Source: Bifidobacterium catenulatum DSM 16992 = JCM 1194 = LMG 11043 (GTDB lineage Bacteria; Actinomycetota; Actinomycetes; Actinomycetales; Bifidobacteriaceae). Taken from it: a stretch of DNA of 64,000 bases. This document shows positions 26,564 through 34,908 of the stretch, one piece after another (position 1 is the stretch's first letter; each line of letters begins with the position of its first letter). The DNA lies in NCBI RefSeq assembly GCF_001025195.1, contig NZ_AP012325.1, positions 248,001 through 312,000 of the forward strand, written 5' to 3'. The notes beneath the pieces were generated by a model. That model made no database searches, was not told the DNA's origin, and worked only from the letters and a program-made list of their open reading frames with translations. A program made the position numbers and the translations under genes.

Positions 26564-27868
26564 GTGGCGCGAGAAATGAATGCGAGTGAGGAGCAAGAGC
26601 GAGAATCGTCTGAATGGAATGTGCGTGAGCTGAGCGCCGGTGAATTTGACGCCCTTTCCGCTGCGAGCGAGTACGGCGGATTCCAGCAGACTTCCGAAAT
26701 GGCGGCTTTGGCACAATCTGAAGGCATGCAGACGCAATACGTTGGATTGGTGGATTCGCACGATGTTCCGGTGGCTGGCGCGTTGGTGGCTTTTTCGCAA
26801 GGGCGTTTCGGCGTGGAAGGTTCGTTGTGGCTTGGTCCGTTGTGCAATGGGAATGACGGCGAGCAGATGACCGCGTTGACCGACGGTTTGCGAGAGGTCG
26901 CCGAACGGGTTCACGCCATCAGCCTGACGTGCTGGCCCAACCAGGTGTATTGCGTTCGTGATTCACAAGGCAAGGCTATGGCCGAACCCAATGATGAGAT
27001 GGTGCGGGAGTACGAGCGGCTAGGCTGGAAGCATGCTGGCTTCACCCGAGGGTACGATGCCCTGATGAACCGTTGGAATTACGTCAAGGACTTGAGAGAG
27101 TTCTCGAACGCCGGCGAACTGCTCGCTTCGTATGCGAAGAACACGCGTCGTAACGTCAAGATTGCGCGGAACAGCGGCGTGGAGGTTCGACGCCTGAATC
27201 GCAGCGAGCTGAACGTGTTCCACGATATTTGCGAGCTGAGTAGCGAACGCCAGCATTTCGTCAACCGTAGCCTTGATTATTTCGAACGCGTATATGATGC
27301 GTTCGGAGACAAGGCTGAGTTCATGGTGGCGGAAGTGCATCTTGACCGCTATTTGCAGTCCTGGGAAGAAAAGCTGGCGAAGTTCTCGAAAGACGCGGAA
27401 CGCTTGGAGCGTTCGCTTGAGCACACGAAGTACCCGGATGATGTGCGCAAGAAGCTCGATACGGCTCAGAAGAATGTGGAGTCCGCACGTCGCCGTATCG
27501 AGAACGCGCATGAGCGCATCGCTCGTGATGGTGAAGTGGTGCCGGTCGCCGTAGGTCTGTTCATGTGGCATGAGCGCGAGCTGGTGTATTTCTCCAGCGG
27601 ATCCGACGATCGTTACGCCAAGTTCTACGCGCCCACCGCCTTGCAGCATGAGATGATGTCGCGTTGCTTGGAACGCGGGGTGACGCGGTACAACTTCTAT
27701 GGCATTTCGGGTGTGTTCGACGATCCGGAAGACGATGGACGTGGCGTGTTGGAGTTCAAGCAGGGCTTCGACGGCTATGTGGAGGAGTTGCCGGGCGAGT
27801 TCACGCTTCCGGTGAACAAGCTGCGTTGCGGTGTGAGCGATCTGGCTCACAAACTCCTGCGCCGATAG
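26564..27868 (+). CDS. FemAB-family peptidoglycan interpeptide-bridge aminoacyltransferase, copy 2
   Basis: This paralogue of the preceding gene is about 434 residues long, with the same architecture: a GNAT-like lobe beginning around GGFQQTSEMAAL, a coiled-coil insert (about 264-325) and the ending YNFYGISGVFDDPEDDGRGVLEFKQGF. Two tandem Fem enzymes usually add successive residues of the bridge. Start choice is uncertain: GTG 26564, GTG 26555 and ATG 26576 are all in frame and share one GAAAGG. It has its own promoter, so the two genes need not be co-transcribed. Confidence 0.86.
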   Translation: MAREMNASEEQERESSEWNVRELSAGEFDALSAASEYGGFQQTSEMAALAQSEGMQTQYVGLVDSHDVPVAGALVAFSQGRFGVEGSLWLGPLCNGNDGEQMTALTDGLREVAERVHAISLTCWPNQVYCVRDSQGKAMAEPNDEMVREYERLGWKHAGFTRGYDALMNRWNYVKDLREFSNAGELLASYAKNTRRNVKIARNSGVEVRRLNRSELNVFHDICELSSERQHFVNRSLDYFERVYDAFGDKAEFMVAEVHLDRYLQSWEEKLAKFSKDAERLERSLEHTKYPDDVRKKLDTAQKNVESARRRIENAHERIARDGEVVPVAVGLFMWHERELVYFSSGSDDRYAKFYAPTALQHEMMSRCLERGVTRYNFYGISGVFDDPEDDGRGVLEFKQGFDGYVEELPGEFTLPVNKLRCGVSDLAHKLLRR

Positions 27869-27993
27869 TCCTAGGGGTCGGGCCTGCACCACACTGAAAG
27901 TGGAAAGGCGGACGCGACGCGGATTTGCGCGGGGTGAGTTTTTCTGATACGCTTTCTGTCTTGTGCGCGGATGGCGTATGCTTACCGGGCATT

Positions 27994-28069
27994 GCCACTT
28001 TAGCTCAGTCGGTAGAGCGGCTCACTCGTAATGAGCAGGTCGACAGTTCGATTCTGTCAAGTGGCTCCA
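27994..28069 (+). tRNA. tRNA-Thr (CGT)
   Basis: The cloverleaf is complete: acceptor GCCACTT / AAGTGGC, D arm GCTC...GAGC, anticodon loop CTCGTAA (anticodon CGT) and T loop TTCGATT, with encoded CCA at 28067-28069. It reads ACG codons. Confidence 0.97.
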
Positions 28070-28072
28070 GTG

Positions 28073-28096
28073 CCCTAGGTGTGAAAGCATCTAGGG
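28073..28096 (+). terminator. Terminator after tRNA-Thr
   Basis: CCCTAGGTG / CATCTAGGG form a 9-bp stem with one G-T pair, followed by TTTT. Confidence 0.65.
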
Positions 28097-28136
28097 TTTT
28101 GCATATCAGGAGCGTTTCGCTCCGGTATGGCTACTT

Positions 28137-28217
28137 GCGCGAGTGGCGGAATTGGTAGACGCGCAGGATTTAGGTTCCTGTGTCTTTGACGTGTGGGTTC
28201 AAGTCCCATCTCGCGCA
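28137..28217 (+). tRNA. tRNA-Leu (TAG)
   Basis: A type II tRNA with a long variable arm: acceptor GCGCGAG / CTCGCGC, anticodon loop TTTAGGT (anticodon TAG) and T loop TTCAAGT. CCA is not encoded, unlike in the neighbouring tRNA-Thr. Confidence 0.96.
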
Positions 28218-28280
28218 CTTTCAGAAAACGGCGGAAGCCTACCTGTTCTTGGCCATCGCAGACCATTCAATAAGCCTTTT

Positions 28281-28301
28281 TGAGAACATTCTGAGAACAT
28301 T
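28281..28301 (+). repeat. Tandem TGAGAACATT repeat downstream of tRNA-Leu
   Basis: TGAGAACATT occurs at 28281-28290 and 28292-28301. It lies 64 bp after the tRNA. There is no integrase gene nearby and no match to the tRNA 3' end, so I do not call it an attachment site. Confidence 0.5.
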
Positions 28302-28323
28302 TCGTACGTTTGCGTCCCGATTT

Positions 28324-28392
28324 CTCCAGTGAGTGGAGGAATCGGCACGTTGGAGAACCTGTCGGCGGGTGGAATGTTCCAGTGAGTGGGAA
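28324..28392. repeat. Paired CCAGTGAGTGG dyads upstream of the AEC permease
   Basis: The 11-mer CCAGTGAGTGG occurs at 28326 and 28379, 53 bp apart. Each copy sits in an inverted repeat (CTCCA-gtgag-TGGAG and TTCC-agtgagtg-GGAA). Five helical turns between sites suggests a looping or cooperative operator. Confidence 0.55.
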
Positions 28393-28466
28393 ATTAGGGC
28401 GCGGCGGGGGATGCTCTTAAGATGAACTTTGGGTAGGAAGAGAATCCTAAGGATTAGGGGGATGTT

Positions 28467-29474
28467 GTGTCTGCGCTGATTCAGCCTATTGCGTTGCTGC
28501 TGATTATCCTCGCCGGATATCTGTTTAAGCGGGCCGGCCTGTTCAAGGATCGCGATTATCGCATTATTCAGACCATTATTTTCAATCTGGTGCTGCCGGG
28601 CGCGATTGTCTATTCGTTTGCTACGAATCCGCATGATTCCAGCATGCTATTGATTTCGCTGTTCGGCCTGATCATTGCGTTCATTCCGCCGGTCGTGGTT
28701 TTCTTAGCGTCCCGCCATCGCCCGGTGCAGGATCGTGCGTTCATGATGCTGAACGGCTCCGGCTTCAACGTTGGCTGCTTCTGTTTCCCCGTAGTGCAGG
28801 CTTTTCTTGGCACGGGCGCGATCGTGCCCGCCGCCATGTTCGACATTGGCAATTGTGTGATGGTTGCCGCCGGCACGAATGTGATGACGCAGACGCTGCT
28901 GCATATCAAGCCTGGCACGCCGCTTACCGAGCAGTATCAGGGCAATGCGCCCACTCTCCCGTATGTGAAGCTGAAAGACAAGGATGCCAAGCGTCTTGTC
29001 CACAAGGCTTTGGCCCGCAATGTGTTCAAGGGTTTCTTTGGTTCGGTTCCGTTCGACACGTACTTGATGATGATTATTCTCATGCTCGCTAACGTGAAGA
29101 TTCCTGACCTCATCGCCACGCTCGTGCAGCCGCTTTCGAATGCGAATTCGTTCTGCGCAATGCTGATGGTGGGTATGCTTATGGATTTGCCGTCTGGTAG
29201 GCAGGATGTTCTGAAGCTTCTTGAGGTGATTGGTTGGCGATTGCCGTTCGGCATTGCGTTTGCCGCTGCTGCTTGGCTGCTGTTGCCGTTCGATGCTGAG
29301 ATTCGTGAGGCGGTCGCCATGTGCTGTCTAGCGCCGATTGCCGTGTTTTCCACGCTGTTTACCGACAAGGTGCTTGGCAATGCGAAGCTTGCTGGTTTTA
29401 CGCTGTCGATTACTGCGATCATCAGTTTGCTGCTGATGACCGGCGCTCACTTCGTGTTCGTTGCGCTTGCATAA
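28467..29474 (+). CDS. AEC-family (auxin efflux carrier) permease
   Basis: The 335-residue integral membrane protein has about ten hydrophobic segments in the two-half layout of the AEC family and begins SALIQPIALLLIILAGYLFK. Members export or import carboxylates such as malate, but the substrate cannot be told from sequence. The start is a GTG (28467) preceded by AGGGGG. A second, distinct AEC gene lies at 36458. Paired CCAGTGAGTGG dyads upstream may be its operators. Confidence 0.88.
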   Translation: MSALIQPIALLLIILAGYLFKRAGLFKDRDYRIIQTIIFNLVLPGAIVYSFATNPHDSSMLLISLFGLIIAFIPPVVVFLASRHRPVQDRAFMMLNGSGFNVGCFCFPVVQAFLGTGAIVPAAMFDIGNCVMVAAGTNVMTQTLLHIKPGTPLTEQYQGNAPTLPYVKLKDKDAKRLVHKALARNVFKGFFGSVPFDTYLMMIILMLANVKIPDLIATLVQPLSNANSFCAMLMVGMLMDLPSGRQDVLKLLEVIGWRLPFGIAFAAAAWLLLPFDAEIREAVAMCCLAPIAVFSTLFTDKVLGNAKLAGFTLSITAIISLLLMTGAHFVFVALA

Positions 29475-29652
29475 GAGCGGCAAGGGGATCGTTACCGGGT
29501 GTGAGAGATTATTTGTGACTCCTGCAGAAAACGAAGTTGTTGAATGCTTGCTTGCTGGTAGTTGCAGTACCGTTTTCTTGTCGTTCACTGCATAATGCGA
29601 TCGTTTCGTTTATTACATGTTTGGAAGTGTGACGAAGACTTGCGGCGGAACT

Positions 29653-29688
29653 ATGCATACGATTTCAGTAATCGTCAAAAGTATGCAT
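29653..29688. repeat. Inverted repeat upstream of pgi
   Basis: ATGCATAC (29653-29660) pairs with GTATGCAT (29681-29688). An inner ACGATT / AATCGT pair extends the stem, with a bulge. It lies about 80 bp upstream of the predicted -35. Confidence 0.5.
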
Positions 29689-29765
29689 GTCGAAGATGAA
29701 GGTGGTCGGAACCGCGCTATATTGCGAATCTTAGTGAATATGTTAACTCAAGAAACATTTTTGTG

Positions 29766-29793
29766 TTGTTCTGTCTTATTTTGTGGGTATCTT
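29766..29793 (+). promoter_or_regulatory. Possible pgi promoter
   Basis: TTGTTC (29766-29771) and TATCTT (29788-29793) are separated by 16 bp, about 95 nt before the pgi ATG. Confidence 0.3.
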
Positions 29794-29887
29794 GTGAGAT
29801 GAAGAGATACGGAATGCGGCATGCGGGAATCTGCAGAGATCCTCAGCTCGTTCCGCTTCATAGTGATGATGAAAGGACCTATACACC

Positions 29888-31585
29888 ATGGCCATCAATC
29901 CTCCTGTTGACGCCACCAAGACCCCGGAGTGGGCCGCACTGCAGAAGCACTACGATGAGCTGCAGTCCGAAGGCATCAGCCTCAAGCAGTGGTTCGCCGA
30001 TGACGCTGAGCGCGTCGAGAAGCTGAGCTTCGATGCGGGCGATCTGCACTTCGACCTGTCCAAGAACCTGATCAAGCCGGAAACCCTGCAGCTGTTCGCA
30101 GACCTCGCCAAGGCCGTCAAGCTCGACGAGCGCACCAAGGCCATGTACACCGGCGTGCACATCAACAACACCGAAGACCGCGCCGTGCTGCACACCGCAC
30201 TGCGCCGCCCGGCCGAAGACGAAGGCAAGTACATCGTTGACGGACAGGACACCGTCAAGGACGTGCGCGAAGTGCTCGGCCGCATCTACGCCTTCGCCGA
30301 CAAGGTTCGCTCCGGCGAATGGACCGGCGTTTCCGGCAAGAAGATCGAAACCGTGGTCAACATCGGCATCGGCGGTTCCGACCTGGGTCCCGTCATGGTG
30401 TACGAAGCGCTGAAGCCGTACGCTGACGCAGGCATCTCCGCACGCTACATTTCCAACATCGACCCGAACGATCTGGCCGAAAAGACCAAGGGCCTCGATC
30501 CGGAGACCACCCTGTTCATCGTCGTTTCCAAGACCTTCACCACCCTGGAAACCCTGACCAACGCTCGTGAAGCCCGCACCTGGCTGCTCGACGCCCTCAA
30601 GGCCGCTGGCGCAGTCGACGGCTCCGACGAGAAGAACGCCGAAGCCATCAAGAAGCACTTTGTCGCCGTCTCCACCAACCTGGAGAAAGTTGCCGAGTTC
30701 GGCATCGACCCGGCCAACGCCTTCGGCTTCTGGAACTGGGTTGGCGGCCGCTACTCCGTGGATGCAGCCGTCGGCACTTCCCTCGCCGTGGTGTTCGGAC
30801 CGGAACGCTTCGAAGAGTTCCTGCACGGCTTCCACGAGATCGACGAATACTTCGCCAACACTCCGTTCGAGAAGAACGTGGTCGTGCTGCTCGGCATGCT
30901 GAACGTGTGGTACCGCAACTTCTTCAAGGTCGCCTCCCACGCCGTGCTGCCGTACGACCAGTACCTGCACCGCTTCCCGGCCTACCTGCAGCAGCTGACC
31001 ATGGAATCCAACGGCAAGTCCGTGCGTTGGGACGGCACCCCGGTCACCTCCGAAACCGGCGAAATCTTCTGGGGTGAGCCGGGCACCAATGGCCAGCACG
31101 CCTTCTACCAGCTGATCCACCAGGGCACCCAGCTGATCCCGGCCGACTTCATCGCGTTCGTGAACACCCCGAACCCGACCAAGGACGGCGACCAGGACGT
31201 GCACGAGCTGTTCCTCGGCAACTACTTCGCACAGACCAAGGCTCTGGCCTTCGGCAAGACCGCTGACGAAGTGCGCGCAGAAGGCACTCCGGAAGAGATC
31301 GTTCCGGCCCGCGTGTTCACCGGCAACCGCCCGACCACCTCCATCTTCGGCGTGGCACTGACCCCGTTCGCGCTCGGCGAGCTCATCGCCCTGTACGAGC
31401 ACATCACCTTCGTCGAGGGCACCGTGTGGGGTCTGGACTCCTACGATCAGTGGGGCGTCGAACTGGGCAAGCAGCTCGCCAAGCAGATCACCCCGGCCAT
31501 CTCCCAGGATGACGAGGCTCTGGCCGCTCAGGACGCTTCCACCCAGTCCCTGATCCAGTTCTACCGCGCAAATCGCAAGTTCTGA
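29888..31585 (+). CDS. pgi: Glucose-6-phosphate isomerase
   Basis: The 565-residue PGI interconverts glucose 6-phosphate and fructose 6-phosphate, feeding the fructose-6-phosphate (bifid) shunt. Signatures include [35 protein letters not shown] and the C-terminal [17 protein letters not shown] 29888 follows GAAAGGACC. Codon usage is strongly C-ending compared with neighbours, consistent with high expression, and this produces a long spurious antisense frame. A strong terminator follows. Confidence 0.97.
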   Translation: MAINPPVDATKTPEWAALQKHYDELQSEGISLKQWFADDAERVEKLSFDAGDLHFDLSKNLIKPETLQLFADLAKAVKLDERTKAMYTGVHINNTEDRAVLHTALRRPAEDEGKYIVDGQDTVKDVREVLGRIYAFADKVRSGEWTGVSGKKIETVVNIGIGGSDLGPVMVYEALKPYADAGISARYISNIDPNDLAEKTKGLDPETTLFIVVSKTFTTLETLTNAREARTWLLDALKAAGAVDGSDEKNAEAIKKHFVAVSTNLEKVAEFGIDPANAFGFWNWVGGRYSVDAAVGTSLAVVFGPERFEEFLHGFHEIDEYFANTPFEKNVVVLLGMLNVWYRNFFKVASHAVLPYDQYLHRFPAYLQQLTMESNGKSVRWDGTPVTSETGEIFWGEPGTNGQHAFYQLIHQGTQLIPADFIAFVNTPNPTKDGDQDVHELFLGNYFAQTKALAFGKTADEVRAEGTPEEIVPARVFTGNRPTTSIFGVALTPFALGELIALYEHITFVEGTVWGLDSYDQWGVELGKQLAKQITPAISQDDEALAAQDASTQSLIQFYRANRKF

Positions 31586-31648
31586 TTTCAGAGAAATCAG
31601 AACGCTGCGTTCAGCGGCGCGCATAGCGTCGTAGCGTAATAGCTTCCA

Positions 31649-31678
31649 AAGGGCTCTGCATTTCGGTGCAGAGCCCTT
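31649..31678 (+). terminator. Terminator after pgi
   Basis: A 12-bp perfect stem (AAGGGCTCTGCA / TGCAGAGCCCTT) with a 6-nt loop and a trailing T run. Confidence 0.92.
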
Positions 31679-31960
31679 TTTGTTACCCTTGAACCATCAT
31701 TTCCAAATATCCAAGCTCCGCGTTTCGTGCGAAATCAGCACAATGAAGTTCTGCATATCGTGCATAGGAGCAGTGTCTTTCGCAGAAAATAGCCATTCTT
31801 TAAATAGTCAATCATCAAGAACTTTTGTGACGAGTTTTGGGTGGCGTGAGGTCTGGTGGGTGGGGTATTTTTGAATATTGCTGTGCCGGGATTCAGGACG
31901 CCGCATAATCCTGGGTCCCTTCGGGTCCAGCCGGAAACAATCGCAAGATTGAGCGGAACA

Positions 31961-32005
31961 TTGCACGAACGCAAACCTTGTGAACGCAAGTTGTACGAAC
32001 GCGAG
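31961..32005 (+). repeat. Three degenerate GAACGC repeats in the rplS upstream region
   Basis: Units starting TTGCACGAACGCAA (31961), TTGTGAACGCAAG (31978) and TTGTACGAACGCGAG (31991) follow each other directly, with 13-17 bp periods. Confidence 0.6.
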
Positions 32006-32034
32006 TTGCCGCGATTTTCGGCGGATTGGCAATC

Positions 32035-32056
32035 CTTCGCAGGCAGACCTGCGAAG
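32035..32056 (+). promoter_or_regulatory. Hairpin in the rplS leader
   Basis: CTTCGCAGG / CCTGCGAAG form a perfect 9-bp stem with loop CAGA, about 85 nt before the rplS ATG. No T run follows, so it is more likely a leader structure than a terminator. Confidence 0.5.
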
Positions 32057-32139
32057 AACATACCAGGCAGAACGAATTTGCGAAAATCGTGAAGCCCTTA
32101 CCTGTGCGCTGATATGCGGCGGCGACTCGAGGAAACACA

Positions 32140-32505
32140 ATGGTTAACGCTATTGAAGCATTTGACGCCAAGCACCTGAAGCCGGCCGAGGAAATCCCGG
32201 CATTCCGTCCGGGTGACACCGTTGAAGTCAACGTGAAGATCCAGGAAGGCAACAACTCCCGTCTGCAGGCCTTCACCGGCGTGGTGATCGCTCGTCAGGG
32301 CGGCGGCGTCCGTGAGACCTTCGTTGTTCGTAAGATCAGCTTCGGCACCGGTGTCGAGCGCCGCTTCCCGCTGCACTCCCCGGTCATCGACTCCATCAAG
32401 GTGGTCCGCAAGGGCCGTGTGCGTCGCGCCAAGCTGTACTACCTGCGCAACCTGCGCGGTAAGGCCGCTCGTATCGTTGAGCGCCGCGACAACTCCGAGA
32501 AGTGA
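32140..32505 (+). CDS. rplS: 50S ribosomal protein L19
   Basis: The 121-residue L19 sits at the 30S-50S interface. Signatures are [25 protein letters not shown] and the C-terminal [21 protein letters not shown] 32140 is preceded by GAGGAAA. Unlike in many bacteria it is not in the rpsP-rimM-trmD operon but about 30 kb away, before lepB-rnhB. It ends at its own terminator. Confidence 0.97.
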   Translation: MVNAIEAFDAKHLKPAEEIPAFRPGDTVEVNVKIQEGNNSRLQAFTGVVIARQGGGVRETFVVRKISFGTGVERRFPLHSPVIDSIKVVRKGRVRRAKLYYLRNLRGKAARIVERRDNSEK

Positions 32506-32533
32506 GTTTCAAACGCAAATAAAGCGTGAAATT

Positions 32534-32560
32534 GGCCCTCAGCCTTACGGCTGGAGGGCC
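32534..32560 (+). terminator. Terminator after rplS
   Basis: GGCCCTCAGCC / GGCTGGAGGGCC arms with a short loop are followed by TTTTT. Confidence 0.88.
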
Positions 32561-32624
32561 TTTTTCTATTCTTGGCCGCTATGATAAGGGTCAGTGTGCA
32601 AACCGGACGATAAAGGAATCATGT

Positions 32625-33275
32625 ATGAAGCATGCCAAAGACAAAAACAATAGCGACGACAGCTTTGGCTTGCGCGACACCTTGGTTTGGTGCGGAATTC
32701 CTATTATTATCGTGCTGCTGATACGTATTTTCCTGCTCGGATTCTACGTGATTCCCTCCGGATCCATGATGAACACCATCGAACCAGGCGACCGTGTGAT
32801 CACCTCGAAACTCACCCCGAAAGTCTTCGACCTGAAACGCGGCGACGTGGTGGTGTTCAAAGACCCCGACCACTGGTTGCAGCAGGAAGACAGTAGCAAA
32901 CTCGGCGGCGACTACCTCATCAAACGACTCATTGGACTGCCAGGAGACACCGTGGCATGCGAAGGGCCGGGCAAGCCGATCACCATCAATGGTGTGGCGA
33001 TTGACGAAAGCGCATACATTCGCCCAGACGTGGACCCCAGCTCATTCGCGTTCAACGTGACCGTGACCGAAGGACACGTGTTCGTTATGGGCGACAATCG
33101 CGCCAATTCCGCCGATTCGCGCTACCATCAGAACGATTCCTCACATGGACTCGTGCCCATTTCCGACGTAGTGGGTGTCGGACTCGCAAAATATTGGCCA
33201 TTGAACCGCATCGGCGGGCTCGATGCGCACCATGAAGCGTTCACCGACGTTCCAGAAGGAGGCTCGGCGGTCTGA
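32625..33275 (+). CDS. lepB: Signal peptidase I
   Basis: The 216-residue membrane protease removes signal peptides outside the membrane. It has one N-terminal transmembrane helix (about 19-42), the catalytic Ser47 in IPSGSMMNTIEPGD, the general-base Lys100 in YLIKRLIGLPGD and the conserved MGDNRANSADSR. I chose ATG 32625 because AAAGGA lies upstream and family similarity starts there. Its stop overlaps the rnhB start by 1 bp, so the two are coupled. Confidence 0.95.
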   Translation: MKHAKDKNNSDDSFGLRDTLVWCGIPIIIVLLIRIFLLGFYVIPSGSMMNTIEPGDRVITSKLTPKVFDLKRGDVVVFKDPDHWLQQEDSSKLGGDYLIKRLIGLPGDTVACEGPGKPITINGVAIDESAYIRPDVDPSSFAFNVTVTEGHVFVMGDNRANSADSRYHQNDSSHGLVPISDVVGVGLAKYWPLNRIGGLDAHHEAFTDVPEGGSAV

Positions 33276-34054
33276 TGGCGGTTTCCGTAATTCCCACATT
33301 AGATTTGGAACGTGCTATTGCCGAACAAGGCTACGATGTGATCGTCGGCTTTGACGAGGTGGGGCGTGGATCTCTCGCAGGGCCGGTAATGGTTGGTGCG
33401 GCTGCGATTTGGGCGCGTGACTTGGATGGGGCGGCTGGAGCTTCGCAAGGAGGTTCACAAGAATCTTCGCCTCTGGAAGTACCGAAAGGCGTGGCCGACT
33501 CCAAAATGCTGACCGAACACAAGCGCGAAGCCATCTTCGACGAACTCGAACAATGGTGCGCCGCATGGGCAGTCGGAGCAGCTTCCAATACGGAAATCGA
33601 CGAATGGGGCATTTCGTACGCGCTCGGCGTGGCGGCACTGCGGGCGCTCGCCGAAGCAGAACGCAAGCTTGGCATTGGCGGGGGTGAATCTGCTGGAATC
33701 GCAGGGTCTTCTGAATCATCGGAAGCGTTGAATAATCTGAAAATCGGCGCGATTCTTGACGGACCGAACGACTACATCACCAAAGCACTCAACACCTTCG
33801 ACGCACCCGATGTGCCAATTCCGGCGGACGTGACCTGCAAAGTCAAAGGCGACCGGCATTGCGCGACCGTGGCGACGGCGGCCGTCATCGCCAAAGTCAC
33901 ACGAGACCGACTCATGGTCAAACTCGCCGCGCAGCCGCAATATGCGCCCTACGAATGGGCCAACAACAAAGGCTATGGATCGGCGGCACACCGTGACGCC
34001 ATCGCTGAATTCGGGCCCAGCGACCTGCACCGCCTGTCCTGGCACCTCGTCTGA
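33275..34054 (+). CDS. rnhB: Ribonuclease HII
   Basis: The 259-residue enzyme cleaves RNA in RNA-DNA hybrids and single ribonucleotides in DNA. The DEDD residues are visible in GFDEVGRGSLAGPV and in the later LDGPNDY and KGDRHCATVATAAVIAKVTRD. Two Gly/Ser/Glu-rich inserts (about residues 48-66 and 131-148) make it longer than typical RnhB. They look like flexible surface loops. It is translationally coupled to lepB. Confidence 0.95.
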   Translation: MAVSVIPTLDLERAIAEQGYDVIVGFDEVGRGSLAGPVMVGAAAIWARDLDGAAGASQGGSQESSPLEVPKGVADSKMLTEHKREAIFDELEQWCAAWAVGAASNTEIDEWGISYALGVAALRALAEAERKLGIGGGESAGIAGSSESSEALNNLKIGAILDGPNDYITKALNTFDAPDVPIPADVTCKVKGDRHCATVATAAVIAKVTRDRLMVKLAAQPQYAPYEWANNKGYGSAAHRDAIAEFGPSDLHRLSWHLV

Positions 34055-34060
34055 CATACG

Positions 34061-34107
34061 GCATCTCATCCGCAGTCCGCGATTACGCTAATCCTTGCGG
34101 ATGATGC
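34061..34107. promoter_or_regulatory. Inverted repeat between rnhB and the ABC operon
   Basis: CATCCGCA (34067-34074) pairs with TGCGGATG (34096-34103), extended by GCAT / ATGC. No T run follows, so it may be an operator for the ABC genes or a weak rnhB terminator. Confidence 0.35.
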
Positions 34108-34182
34108 ATGCCGGAAGGAAACCTGTAAGTTCATCCCGCCGTCTGATGGCCGGGACCAATCCGTTTCCGTACCGTAGGAAAC

Positions 34183-34908
34183 ATGGAACACATACTTCAG
34201 GCGACCGATCTGGTCATGGATTATTCGACCCAACAGGCGACACCAAACGCCACACACATGCTGGCGCTCAATCACGTGGATTTCGACATCCAGGCAGGCG
34301 AAAGCATCGCGGTCATGGGACCGTCCGGTTCCGGCAAATCGACGTTACTGCACGCACTCGCCGGCATCATCACCCCGACAGCCGGCAATGTGATGTTTCG
34401 CGGTGCCAACCTGGCGCGGTTGAGCGACGCTGACCGCACCAAACTGCGCCGCAGCGCCTTCGGCTTCGTCTTCCAATCCGGACAACTGCTGCCGGAACTG
34501 CCGGCCATCGAAAACATCGCGTTGCCGATGATGCTGGGCGGCGCAAGCTACCAGCAGGCCACCGACACGGCCATGCTATGGCTGGAACGATTGGGATTGC
34601 GCCAGCTCGCGCAACAGCGTCCCGGCGAAATGAGCGGCGGCCAGATGCAGCGCATCGCCATCGCACGTGCGCTCGCCGCGCAGCCGGCAGTCATCTTCGC
34701 CGATGAACCGACCGGCGCGCTCGACCAGACCACCGGCCACGAAATCATGAGCATTCTCATGCGGACCGCACGACAGACCGGCGCGGCCGTGGTCGTGGTG
34801 ACGCACGATTCGAACGTGGCCTCATTCTGCGATGTCACCGTTACCATGCGTGACGGCAGGCTGAGCTCGCCGCAGCAATCCCAACCTACCGCCGGAGGCG
34901 CACGATGA
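34183..34908 (+). CDS. ABC transporter ATP-binding protein (MacB/LolD-like)
   Basis: The 241-residue ATPase has Walker A GPSGSGKST, signature MSGGQMQRIAIARAL and Walker B VIFADEPTGALD, which places it with the MacB/LolD/SalX-type ATPases that pair with FtsX-like permeases. The permease start overlaps its stop by 4 bp. Substrate is unknown, and such pairs often handle antimicrobial peptides or lipids. No two-component system is adjacent. Confidence 0.92.
   Translation: MEHILQATDLVMDYSTQQATPNATHMLALNHVDFDIQAGESIAVMGPSGSGKSTLLHALAGIITPTAGNVMFRGANLARLSDADRTKLRRSAFGFVFQSGQLLPELPAIENIALPMMLGGASYQQATDTAMLWLERLGLRQLAQQRPGEMSGGQMQRIAIARALAAQPAVIFADEPTGALDQTTGHEIMSILMRTARQTGAAVVVVTHDSNVASFCDVTVTMRDGRLSSPQQSQPTAGGAR

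Larger units (their letters stand above)
29475..29887. other. Intergenic region upstream of pgi
   Basis: This 413-bp gap contains no convincing ORF. It holds a long-loop inverted repeat (AGAAAACG 29526 / CGTTTTCT 29572), an ATGCATAC / GTATGCAT hairpin (29653-29688) and a probable pgi promoter (29766-29793). Confidence 0.55.
31586..32139. other. Intergenic region between pgi and rplS
   Basis: This 554-bp gap holds the pgi terminator, then about 450 bp without a convincing ORF. Notable are three degenerate TTG(Y)(A)CGAACGC repeats (31961-32005) and a strong hairpin (32035-32056) in the probable rplS leader. Confidence 0.6.

Noticed and set aside
28281..28301. TGAGAACATT tandem repeat next to tRNA-Leu as an attachment site
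   Set aside because: No integrase, no second copy bounding an element and no identity with the tRNA 3' end.
29879..31624. Long antisense open frame opposite pgi
   Set aside because: It is the by-product of the strongly C-ending codon use of pgi. The translation is Val/Gly/Asp-rich without motifs or a start signal.
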